Shown here: piece by piece, positions 54,455 to 62,731 of the stretch | How positions within the stretch are numbered: position 1 is the first letter of the stretch | Layout: each line of letters starts with the position of its first letter | Assembly: GCA_963757155.1 (NCBI GenBank) | Contig: CAVWQS010000014.1 | Location: 1-64,000 of the forward strand | Direction of reading: 5' to 3' | Source of the DNA: DASXQK01 sp963757155 | GTDB lineage: Bacteria > Pseudomonadota > Alphaproteobacteria > Dongiales > Dongiaceae | Length of the DNA: 64,000 nt | Position numbers and translations under genes: made by a program | Notes under the pieces: model-generated | Databases searched by the model: none | Seen by the model: the letters and a program-made list of their open reading frames with translations, nothing else | Told to the model about the DNA's origin: nothing

Positions 54455-55845
54455 GCGCGCGCCCGCGCGCGGGCTTGGGGCTCGGCGTGGCGCGGTGCAC
54501 CGCCCGGACGCAGAAACCGGCCATCCCCCGGCCGGGCGAGGACCTGCTCGCCATCGAAGATCTTGCGGCCGCGCAGATAGGTGGCGGCAATGCGAAGCGA
54601 GACCGGCAGGCCGTGATAGGGGCTCCAGGGTGCACGCTCGCTATGCTGGCGGGCTTCGTCGATCTTCCAGGATCCGCGCTCGGCGATGGCGAAATCCGCA
54701 TCGGCGCCGATCCGGATGGAGCCCTTCTGGGGATGGAGGCCGAAATGGCGCGCTGGCGCCTCGGCCAGCAGCCGCGCCACCACCTGGGGAGCGAGGCCGC
54801 GCTGCTCGACCGCCGCGGTATAGAGCAAGGGCAGCAGCACCGCCACGCCTGGCGCGCCGGCGGGAGTAGCGAAGATGTTCTCGTCGTTCTTGCGGGCCAG
54901 CGGCCAGGAGCAATGGTCGGAGGAGACGAAGGCGACTTCGCCCTCGATCAGCCGCTGCCAGATGGCCTCGCGCTCATTGGGGCGGATCGGCGGATTGACC
55001 TTGCCGCGGGCCCCGGCGCGGATGACATCGGCCTCGGTCAGGATCAGGTAATGGATGCAGGTCTCCGCCGTCGCCGCAAATCCCTGCGCGCGATAGCTCC
55101 TTGCCATCTCGAAGCCGCGGGCGAGCGAGGAATGGACGATATGGACCCGCGCGCCCGTGGCGGCGCCGATCTCCAGCAGCACGGCATTGGCGACGAGCTC
55201 GGCCAGCGGCGGGCGCGCGGCACTATGGGCATCGGCGCGCAGCCGCCCCGCCGCCTTGGCGCGGGCGATGGAATCGTCGACCAGCTCCTGATCTTCGTTA
55301 TGGACGGCCACGGTGAGGCCGGTCTCGGCGATGGCGCGAAAGGCGCGCTCCATCTCGGGATGGGAGATCCGGGGAAAGCGCTTGGGATGGCTCTCATAGG
55401 TGGAGATCTTGAAGGCCGCGATCCCGGCATCGGCGAGGCGTCCGATCATGGCGACATCGACCTGCTTGGCGACCGTGCCGTAGAGCGCCACATCGACATG
55501 GGCCTTGGCTTCGAGCACCTCGATCTTGCGGGCGAGGAGGTCGCAATCGACCACCGGCTCCGGCTCGTCATAGGGCATGTCGACCACGGTGGTGGCGCCG
55601 CCGGCCGCGGCCGAGCGCGTCAGATCCTCCAGCCCGCCGAAGCCCTCGGCCGAGCCGGCATGGACCTGGCCATCGATCACCCCGGGAAAGACGAGGCGGC
55701 CGCGGGCATCGACGGTCTCGCGGGCCGGCGGCAAAGGGCCCGCCCCGATGGCGGCGATGCTTCCGCCGATGACGGCGACATAGCCGTCGCGCAGCATCTC
55801 CTCGGGCAACACCAGATCGCCGCGGATGACGAGATCGAAGCTCAT
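54451..55845 (-). CDS. Dihydroorotase/hydantoinase-family cyclic amidohydrolase
   Basis: A 464-residue amidohydrolase of the dihydropyrimidinase-allantoinase-hydantoinase group, which opens cyclic amide rings. Metal-site residues are the carbamylated Lys146 (AAFKISTYESHP), His182 (VAVHNEDQELVD), His235/His238 (RVHIVHSS) and Asp310 (VSSDHCSW). The first metal motif reads PGVIDGQVHAG, so the expected first His of the HxH pair is Gln60. This may be a subfamily trait or may change the metal centre. ATG 55845 has GAGGGAG upstream. Context beside racemase and D-carbamoylase suggests a hydantoin or related ureide as substrate. Confidence 0.82.
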   Translation of the reverse strand: MSFDLVIRGDLVLPEEMLRDGYVAVIGGSIAAIGAGPLPPARETVDARGRLVFPGVIDGQVHAGSAEGFGGLEDLTRSAAAGGATTVVDMPYDEPEPVVDCDLLARKIEVLEAKAHVDVALYGTVAKQVDVAMIGRLADAGIAAFKISTYESHPKRFPRISHPEMERAFRAIAETGLTVAVHNEDQELVDDSIARAKAAGRLRADAHSAARPPLAELVANAVLLEIGAATGARVHIVHSSLARGFEMARSYRAQGFAATAETCIHYLILTEADVIRAGARGKVNPPIRPNEREAIWQRLIEGEVAFVSSDHCSWPLARKNDENIFATPAGAPGVAVLLPLLYTAAVEQRGLAPQVVARLLAEAPARHFGLHPQKGSIRIGADADFAIAERGSWKIDEARQHSERAPWSPYHGLPVSLRIAATYLRGRKIFDGEQVLARPGDGRFLRPGGAPRHAEPQARARARA

Positions 55846-55882
55846 GAGCCGGCTCCCTCTAATCATATGAGCAGAGCAAAAT

Positions 55883-57292
55883 TCACGGGTCAGCTTGAGT
55901 CAAGCTGACCCGATCCTGCTCTGGCGCGGATATCCGTCCATTCTCCAGCAGACGCCGCGCCTTTTCCATGGCCGCGGCGGGCGGGGCGGCCCTTGTCCAA
56001 TCCGCGCGATCCCCGGCGCGCCTCGTGGCATCGATGCCGAGCTTGGCGACCAGCCCATCGCGTTCCAGCGGTTCCGACCGATCGGCCCGCACCCCCGGCA
56101 CGACCACCAGGTCGCGATCGGCCTTCATGTGGGTCGCGACCGCCCATTCGACCTGAAGCGGATCGGCGATATCGATGTCCTCGTCCACCACGGTCACCAG
56201 CTTGATCAGATTGACCGCGCCCCAGATGGCGAACATCGCCTTGCGCGCATCGCCTGGCCGCGGCCCGTGGAGGCTGACCACGGCATGGAGCCGGCCGGCG
56301 CCGCCCAGACCCACGGCGACGCGATGCAGGCAGGGGATGCTGCGCCGGAGGTGGCGGGCGAGACCGGCGGCGATGGCGATGCCGCCGATCAGCACATGCT
56401 CGGGATGGTAGCCCGGCTGGATCGCCTGATAGATCGCATCGCGGCGCCGGGTCATTTGCTGGAAGGTCACCACCTGACCCTTGCCATAGGTCTCGTAGAG
56501 CCCATGGAATTCCGAGACCGGCCCCTCCTCGATCAGCTCGCCGGCATCGAGGGTGCCTTCCAGCACGATCTCGCAATGAGCGGGCACTTGGAGCGCGCTT
56601 GTCAGGCAGCGCACCACCTCGACAGGCTCGCCCAGCAGCGCGCCTGCCACCTCCAGCTCGTCATCGCCCAATCCCAGATAGAGCGCGGCCGCCGTCAGCA
56701 CCGCCGGATGATTGCCGATGGTGACGGCGATGGGCAGGCTCTCGCCCCGGGCGGCGGCGGCCCGGGCGAGCTGGGCCAGATGATGGTTGGGCGCGATGCC
56801 GATGAAGGCGCGGTTGCCGCCCAAAGGCTTCAGCCGGGCGAAGGAGAGGTTGCGCGCCTTGCTGGCGCTGTCCTCGGCGACGATCGCGCCGGCGGTGATA
56901 TAGGGCCCGCTCTCGCCCTCGAAGAAATGGGGGATGGGCAGGAGCGCCAGGTCCGGCGCTTCGACCGCGACCTCCTGGCAGGGACCGGATTCGACGAGGC
57001 GCGACGGCAAAGGGTGTTCGATGGAATCGACGATGCGGGACTGCAGATCGGCCTGCGATACACCGAGGCCATGGGCGAAGCGGGTTTCGGAATTCAAGAC
57101 ATTGCCGATGAGTTGGAGCTTGCTGCCCTCCAGGAATTCGAACAGCACAGCCGGGCCGTCCCAGACCCGCTCGAGCACAGCGGAGACCTCGAAGCGGGGG
57201 TCGACCGGCTCGGCGATCCGCAGCAGCTCGCCTTGCGCCTCGAGCCGCGCCAGGAAGCCGCGCAGCGACTGGCGCTCGGCGACGGCGCTCAT
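55883..57292 (-). CDS. UbiD-family prenyl-FMN decarboxylase
   Basis: A 469-residue UbiD-type enzyme. These use prenylated FMN, made by UbiX, to (de)carboxylate aromatic, heteroaromatic or acrylic acids by 1,3-dipolar chemistry. The catalytic Arg153 lies in NLSFARLKPLGG, and the two glutamates Glu256 and Glu261 in EGPVSEFHGLYETYG. The start LRGFLARLEAQGELLRI is characteristic of the family. No ubiX lies in the window. Position between an MIO-type lyase and a hydantoinase suggests it decarboxylates the unsaturated acid formed by the lyase, but the substrate is not proven. Confidence 0.88.
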   Translation of the reverse strand: MSAVAERQSLRGFLARLEAQGELLRIAEPVDPRFEVSAVLERVWDGPAVLFEFLEGSKLQLIGNVLNSETRFAHGLGVSQADLQSRIVDSIEHPLPSRLVESGPCQEVAVEAPDLALLPIPHFFEGESGPYITAGAIVAEDSASKARNLSFARLKPLGGNRAFIGIAPNHHLAQLARAAAARGESLPIAVTIGNHPAVLTAAALYLGLGDDELEVAGALLGEPVEVVRCLTSALQVPAHCEIVLEGTLDAGELIEEGPVSEFHGLYETYGKGQVVTFQQMTRRRDAIYQAIQPGYHPEHVLIGGIAIAAGLARHLRRSIPCLHRVAVGLGGAGRLHAVVSLHGPRPGDARKAMFAIWGAVNLIKLVTVVDEDIDIADPLQVEWAVATHMKADRDLVVVPGVRADRSEPLERDGLVAKLGIDATRRAGDRADWTRAAPPAAAMEKARRLLENGRISAPEQDRVSLTQADP

Positions 57293-58746
57293 GAGTCACC
57301 TTTGGCGAAGACGCGGGCGGTGAAGGAATCGGCGAGGCGCTCCAGCTCGGGTCCCAGGAGCCTGTCCGCCCCCACCGGCGGCACCAGCTCGCGCAGCGCC
57401 TCGACGAAGCCGCGCAGCGGCGGCGGCGGCTCGCGCTCCGTCACATGGAGGGCCTGGGAGGCGACGGCGGCGAGCCCGGCGAGCGCCGCATCGAAACATC
57501 GCCCGGCCCTTGCTTCCTTGGCCCAGGCGAGGAAGACCGGCGAGGCCACATCATCCTGGCCGGCGCCGGCGGATTCGCTGCCGGGAATGAAGGTGCGCTG
57601 GGCGGCGGCCTTGGCCTCCTCGAGATAACCGGTCACGGCCATGGGGATATAGCCGACATTGCCGTGGCCATCGGCGTCGCTGGCCTCGCGCCCGACCAGC
57701 AGGAGATCGGGCAGCAGCGAGACCCGGCCGATGAGAAGCTTGGAGCCATGCCGGTCGGCCAGCAGGCAGAGATCGGCCCAGATGGCGGCAAGATCGTCGA
57801 GGGCGGGTGCCGCCATGGCATTGTGATAGCCGCCGGTGCTGATGCAGCGGCCGTGGGGATGCTGCGCGTCCGGCGGGATATAGACCGGATTGTCGGAGGC
57901 CGACGCCAGCGAGATCGCCGCCGCCCGCTCGGCCTGGGCCAGCGCCCGATGGGCATGGCCCAGCACCCGCGGCAGGATGCGATAGCTGACGGGGGCCTGG
58001 TAATTGCGCCGGCCGCTGCCGGCCCCGGTGAGATATCCGCGCAGGCCCTGGAGGGCGGCGGCCTCATGCTCATCGCCCCAGAGCGCCTCCAGCGCCGCAT
58101 CGTAATGTTCCAGCGGGGCGCGGAAGGCTTCGATGGAAAGGGCGAAGACCTGATGGGCAAGCTGGACCCGCCGGCGGGCCGCCAAAGCCGCATCGCCCAG
58201 CAGGGCGGCTGCCGCCGGCGAGCCGTTGATCAGGGAGCCACGCTCCTTGACCTCGAGATCGAAACGCGTGGCGAGCTCGGCGAAGAGCGGGTAGAGGGCC
58301 AGGATCTCGCCGGCCCCGCCCTGGCCCGAGGCGGCCACGCGGGGCAGGGGCCCGCCGTCCAGCATGGCGGCGACGGCCAGCGCGATGCGTGGCGTGGTGG
58401 CCGCATGGCCGTCGAGGAAATTGGCCAGGCGCGCCAGCACGATCCCGCGCACCACCCGCTCGGGCAGAGGGTTGCCGAAGGAGGTGGCGGCGGCGAGGGG
58501 TTTGAGGCGGGCATGGCGATCGCGCTCCTCCAAGGTCAGCCGCCGGCTCGCCAGCTCGCCCATGGCCGTGGTCACGCCATAGATGACGAGATCGGGGTCC
58601 TTGTCGATGAGCTGCAGGAAGGACTCCCGGCATTGGGCGATCCGCTGCAGCGCGGCCTCGCTGATCCGCACGGCTTCGCTTTGCCAGGCGACGCGGCGGA
58701 AGCAATGGAGATCGATGTCGGTGCGCGTCGTGAGCACGACGGTCAT
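57289..58746 (-). CDS. Divergent MIO-type aromatic amino acid/histidine ammonia-lyase family protein
   Basis: A 485-residue member of the HAL/PAL superfamily, first gene of the operon. The MIO-forming Ala139-Ser140-Gly141 is present (RVAASGQGGAGEI), as are Tyr56 (VIYGVTTAMGEL), Asn174 (SLINGSPAAAALLG), a Gln and Arg in YQAPVSYRILPRVLG, and SASDNPVYI. By eye against bacterial HAL, the residue after ASG is Gln, not Asp; the selectivity His is Leu (KPLAAATSFG); the catalytic Tyr280 equivalent is Val; and the Glu414 equivalent is Asp. So it is likely a lyase or aminomutase-type enzyme with an unusual substrate. The stop overlaps ubiD by four bases. Confidence 0.8.
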   Translation of the reverse strand: MTVVLTTRTDIDLHCFRRVAWQSEAVRISEAALQRIAQCRESFLQLIDKDPDLVIYGVTTAMGELASRRLTLEERDRHARLKPLAAATSFGNPLPERVVRGIVLARLANFLDGHAATTPRIALAVAAMLDGGPLPRVAASGQGGAGEILALYPLFAELATRFDLEVKERGSLINGSPAAAALLGDAALAARRRVQLAHQVFALSIEAFRAPLEHYDAALEALWGDEHEAAALQGLRGYLTGAGSGRRNYQAPVSYRILPRVLGHAHRALAQAERAAAISLASASDNPVYIPPDAQHPHGRCISTGGYHNAMAAPALDDLAAIWADLCLLADRHGSKLLIGRVSLLPDLLLVGREASDADGHGNVGYIPMAVTGYLEEAKAAAQRTFIPGSESAGAGQDDVASPVFLAWAKEARAGRCFDAALAGLAAVASQALHVTEREPPPPLRGFVEALRELVPPVGADRLLGPELERLADSFTARVFAKGDS

Positions 58747-58895
58747 GCGGGAAGCCCCCTCAGCCGCTTTCGATCCGGCGGCGCTAGCTCAATGCCTTGC
58801 CGCCGCTCCGGTCAAGCCCTTGCTGCCCGATCGCTTGCCTGGCAAGAGCGGGCAGGCGAGGATAGAAATCCCGCTCAACGCAGATCAGGTCGACA

Positions 58896-60542
58896 TTGCA
58901 ATCGAGTACCACCAGGGCCGCGGCTGAGCCGCCCAGCATCGGCGAATTCGACTACATCATCGTCGGCGCCGGTTCGGCGGGCTGCGTACTGGCCAACCGG
59001 CTGAGCCGCGATCCGAGATGCCGCGTGCTGCTGGTGGAGGCCGGGGGCGAGGACAATTGGATCTGGCTGCATATCCCCGCCGGCTATCTGCGCGCCATCG
59101 GCGATCCCCGGGCCGATTGGCTGCTGACGACGGAGAGCGAGGCCGGGCTCGGCGGGCGGCAGCTCAATTATCCCCGCGGCAAGGTCCTCGGCGGCTCCTC
59201 GGCCATCAACGGCATGATCTATATGCGCGGCCAGGCGGCGGATTACGACGGCTGGCGCCAGCTCGGCCTCACGGGCTGGGGCTGGGACGACGTGCTGCCC
59301 TTGTTCAAGGGCCATGAGGATTACTTCCGCGGGGCCGATGAGTTCCATGGCAGCGGCGGGGAATGGCGGATCGAGGCGCCGCGCATCCGCTGGGAGCTCC
59401 TGGACCGTATCGCCGACGCCTGCGTCGAGGTCGGCATCCCCAGGACGGAGGATTTCAATCGCGGCGACAATGATGGGGTGTCCTATTTCCAGGTCAATCA
59501 GGTCCGCGGCCGGCGCTGGAGCGCCGCCCGTGGTTTCCTGGCGCCGGTGCGCGCCCGGCCCAATCTGAGGCTGGTGACGGCGGGCTTCGTCGAGCGGTTG
59601 ACCTTCGCGGGGCGAAGGGCCACCGGCATCGTCTTCCGCCGCGGGACCGAGCTCGCCCGCGCCGAGGCCCGGGGCGAGGTGATCCTCGCCGCCGGCGCGG
59701 TGGGCACGCCCAAGCTGCTCGAGCTTTCGGGCATCGGATCGGGCGCGCTGCTCGCGGGCTGGGGAATCGAGCCCCGCCATGAGCTGCCGGGGGTGGGGGA
59801 GAATCTGCAGGATCATTTGCAGCTCCGCCCCATCTTCCGCGTCGCCGGCATAAGGACCATGAACACCGATTACATCTCGCTGCTGCGGCGAGCCCGCTTC
59901 GGCGTGGAATATGCGCTATGGCGCCGCGGGCCGCTCACCATGGCCCCAAGCCAGCTCGGCGCCTTTACCCGTTCCTCGCCGGAGCAGGCCACGCCCAACC
60001 TCCAGTATCATTTCCAGCCGCTGTCCCTCGACCGCTTCGGCGAGCCGCTGCACCGTTTCGCCGCCTTCACTGCCAGCGTCTGCAACCTGCGCCCCACCAG
60101 CCGCGGCTCCATCCATCTGCGCGGCCCCGATGCCGCCGCCCCGCCCAGCATCCGGCCGAACTATCTGACCACGCCGGAGGACAAGCGGATCGCGGCGGAA
60201 GCCATCCGGCTCACGCGCCGGATCGCCCAGGCTCGCGCGCTGGCGGGCTACGCGCCGGTGGAATGGAAGCCCGGCGCCGAGCTGGTGAGCGAGGCGGAGC
60301 TGGTGGCCGCCGCCGGGCAGATCGGCACCACGATCTTTCATCCCGTGGGCACGGCGCGGATGGGCGCCGCCGACGACCCGCGGGCCGTGGTCGATGCCAG
60401 GCTGAAGCTGCGCGGGATGGAGGGTCTGCGCGTGGCCGATGCCTCGGTCATGCCGCGCATCACCTCGGGCAATACGAACTCGCCCACCATCATGATCGCC
60501 GAAAAGGCGGCGGCGATGATCCTGGAGGATGCGCGCCGCTAG
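58896..60542 (+). CDS. GMC-family FAD oxidoreductase (choline dehydrogenase-like)
   Basis: A 548-residue flavoenzyme that oxidises an alcohol to an aldehyde. The N-terminal FAD motif is DYIIVGAGSAGCVLANRLSR; the GMC signature PRGKVLGGSSAINGMIYMRG is near residue 90. The catalytic His is in TTIFHPVGTARMG and the conserved Asn in SGNTNSPTIMIAEKAA. The TTG start at 58896 is chosen because the protein then has the usual short N-terminal tail. It is divergent from the lyase operon across a 149-base gap, so the two may share regulation. The substrate is not determined. Confidence 0.87.
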   Translation: MQSSTTRAAAEPPSIGEFDYIIVGAGSAGCVLANRLSRDPRCRVLLVEAGGEDNWIWLHIPAGYLRAIGDPRADWLLTTESEAGLGGRQLNYPRGKVLGGSSAINGMIYMRGQAADYDGWRQLGLTGWGWDDVLPLFKGHEDYFRGADEFHGSGGEWRIEAPRIRWELLDRIADACVEVGIPRTEDFNRGDNDGVSYFQVNQVRGRRWSAARGFLAPVRARPNLRLVTAGFVERLTFAGRRATGIVFRRGTELARAEARGEVILAAGAVGTPKLLELSGIGSGALLAGWGIEPRHELPGVGENLQDHLQLRPIFRVAGIRTMNTDYISLLRRARFGVEYALWRRGPLTMAPSQLGAFTRSSPEQATPNLQYHFQPLSLDRFGEPLHRFAAFTASVCNLRPTSRGSIHLRGPDAAAPPSIRPNYLTTPEDKRIAAEAIRLTRRIAQARALAGYAPVEWKPGAELVSEAELVAAAGQIGTTIFHPVGTARMGAADDPRAVVDARLKLRGMEGLRVADASVMPRITSGNTNSPTIMIAEKAAAMILEDARR

Positions 60543-60576
60543 AATTCTGTCGGATTGACCAAGAGGGAGCGACCAT

Positions 60577-61563
60577 ATGCTGACTACACGCAAGCTGGGG
60601 CGACAGGGCCTTGAAGTCTCATCCATTGGCCTTGGCTGCATGGGCATGAGCGACGCCTATGGCCAGAGGGATGACCGCGAATTGGTTGCGACCCTTCACC
60701 GCGCCATCGAGCTGGGATGCAATTTCTTCGATACCGCGGAGATCTATGGCCCCTTCACGAACGAGGAGCTCCTCGGCCGCGCCCTGGAGGGGCGCCGCGA
60801 CGAGGTCACGATCGCGACGAAATTCGGCTTCGTTCTCACCGGCGGGGATTTCGCCGGGGCCGACAGCCGGCCATCGCATATCCGTGAGGTCGTCGATGCG
60901 TCGCTGAAGCGCCTGCGGACCGATCGCATCGATCTTCTCTATCAGCACCGCGTCGATCCCAACACGCCGATCGAAGAGGTGGCCGGGACGGTCAAGGAGC
61001 TGATCGCAGCGGGCAAGGTGCTCTACTTCGGTCTCTCGGAGGCGGGGGTAAAGACCATCCGCCGGGCCCATGCCGTGCAGCCGGTTTCGGTCCTGCAGAG
61101 CGAGTATTCTTTGTGGGAGCGCAATCTCGACGAAGACGTCATCCCGGCTCTGCGCGAGCTCGGCATCGGCCTCGTCCCGTTCTGCCCGCTGGGCCGCGGC
61201 TTCCTCACCGGCGTGGCGAAGCGCGCCGAGGAGCATGGGGCCGATGATTTCCGCGCCACGGGCGATCCCCGGCTGCAGGGCAGCAATTTCGACGCGAATA
61301 TGCGGATCGTCGATCGGGTTCGCGCCGTCGCCACGGCTCATGGCGCCACGCCGGCACAGGTGGCGCTTGCCTGGCTGCTGCAGCGCGGTCCCGACATCGT
61401 GCCGATCCCCGGCACGAAGCGGCGGCGCTATCTCGAGGAGAATCTGGCGGCGGCCGCGCTGAGGCTCACGCCCCAGGATGTCGAACGCCTCGACGGTGTC
61501 CTGGGTGAGGGCGTAGCGGGCGAGCGCTATTTGCCGAACGGCTTGGCCATGGTCGATCGGTAG
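60577..61563 (+). CDS. Aldo/keto reductase (YhdN/AKR13-like)
   Basis: A 328-residue NADPH-dependent reductase with a TIM-barrel fold. The catalytic tetrad is visible: Asp in NFFDTAEIYGPFTNEE, Tyr in the same segment, Lys in TIATKFGFVL, and His in DLLYQHRVDPNTP. The start LGRQGLEVSSIGLGCMGMSD and the closing PIPGTKRRRYLEENLAAA are typical of this AKR subgroup. It follows the GMC gene by 34 bases, so the pair could interconvert alcohol and aldehyde forms of one compound. Confidence 0.9.
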   Translation: MLTTRKLGRQGLEVSSIGLGCMGMSDAYGQRDDRELVATLHRAIELGCNFFDTAEIYGPFTNEELLGRALEGRRDEVTIATKFGFVLTGGDFAGADSRPSHIREVVDASLKRLRTDRIDLLYQHRVDPNTPIEEVAGTVKELIAAGKVLYFGLSEAGVKTIRRAHAVQPVSVLQSEYSLWERNLDEDVIPALRELGIGLVPFCPLGRGFLTGVAKRAEEHGADDFRATGDPRLQGSNFDANMRIVDRVRAVATAHGATPAQVALAWLLQRGPDIVPIPGTKRRRYLEENLAAAALRLTPQDVERLDGVLGEGVAGERYLPNGLAMVDR

Positions 61564-61823
61564 ATTCTTCGCTCGGACGTCATAGCCGACACGCGCCCGC
61601 GGGTTGTCCCGGCCATGACGAATTGAGGGGGTGATGAAATCTGCAATCTTCTTCACATCCGTGATGCAGCCTGGCTTCGTCGGTTGTAATATGACGGCGG
61701 GTTCATGGTCGCCGGCGGGAGGCGCAGGGTGGGAATGGCAGCGAGGCGGCAGTCCGGGGTATCACCGTCCACCCTGAGCCGGGCTACCCTCGCCGCGGCA
61801 GGGCGAATCCTGGTGCGCACCCC

Positions 61824-62447
61824 ATGAGCCGGCCAAAGCAGGCGTCTCGCGGCAAGGCCCCCGCTCCCGGAAAGCGGCTGCCCGGCGCCGGCGCGGATTG
61901 GCTCGGCCGGGAGATCCGCAACCTGCGCAAGCGCCGCGGCCTCACCATCCTCGATCTCGCCGCCGCCATTGGCAAATCCACGGGTTACGTCAGCCAGGTC
62001 GAGCGCAATCGCTCGGTGCCGTCCGTCGCCGATCTGCAGAAAGTGGCTGCGGCGTTGGGGGTTCAGATGGGCTGGTTCTTCGATCGCGGCGAGGAGGGGC
62101 CGGCCGAGGAGCTGCCTTTCATCGTCCGCGCCGGCCGGCGGCGGAAGCTGAATTTCGGCCTGGGGGTGACGGACTATCTTCTTTCGCCCTCTCTCTCGGG
62201 GGAGCTGGAGCTGCTCTACACGACCCTGGCGCCGGGCGCCAAAGGCGGGGAGCCGCCCCTCAGCTATCGCGGCGAGCAGGCGGGGTTGGTGCTGGCCGGC
62301 AGCTTCGAGCTCTCCATCGCGAGCAAGCGATTCCTGCTCCGCGAAGGCGACAGCTTCAGCTTCAAGAGCACGACGCCCCACCGCTATCGCAATCCGGGAA
62401 AAGTCGAGACGGCGGTGGTCTGGGCTTTCACCCCGCCCAATGAATAG
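61824..62447 (+). CDS. XRE-cupin transcriptional regulator
   Basis: A 207-residue regulator. The helix-turn-helix (EIRNLRKRRGLTILDLAAAI, then GKSTGYVSQVERNRSVPSVA) spans about 29-85. A cupin domain spans about 120-205 (GEQAGLVLAGSFELSIASKR, LREGDSFSFKSTTPHRYRNP). XRE-cupin proteins such as PuuR often control uptake and use of amines or amino acids, with the cupin binding the effector. Position between the oxidoreductases and a PotD-like binding protein suggests it regulates these neighbours. The 260-base gap before it shows no clear operator. Confidence 0.85.
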   Translation: MSRPKQASRGKAPAPGKRLPGAGADWLGREIRNLRKRRGLTILDLAAAIGKSTGYVSQVERNRSVPSVADLQKVAAALGVQMGWFFDRGEEGPAEELPFIVRAGRRRKLNFGLGVTDYLLSPSLSGELELLYTTLAPGAKGGEPPLSYRGEQAGLVLAGSFELSIASKRFLLREGDSFSFKSTTPHRYRNPGKVETAVVWAFTPPNE

Positions 62448-62731
62448 GCAGGCGCCCTCCATCATCCCTGTGATGCTTGACGGCCATTTCATCACATGCG
62501 ACGCTTCCAGGCAGCGGCGAACAAGCGCCCGGAGGTCGACAGGGAGAGGATTTGGGAGGCCGAGGCCGGCGAGCAGCCGATCACTCCCCTCATATCAATC
62601 GATGCCTCGCTCTGAATGCCAATGGCGCTTGCGGCCGGCGGAACTTCGGCCGATCATTGCCGCAATTCCGGGACGCCGGGGGGTCCCAATCGGGCATCAC
62701 ACAAGCATTGCCAGAACAGGAGAGGACACCC

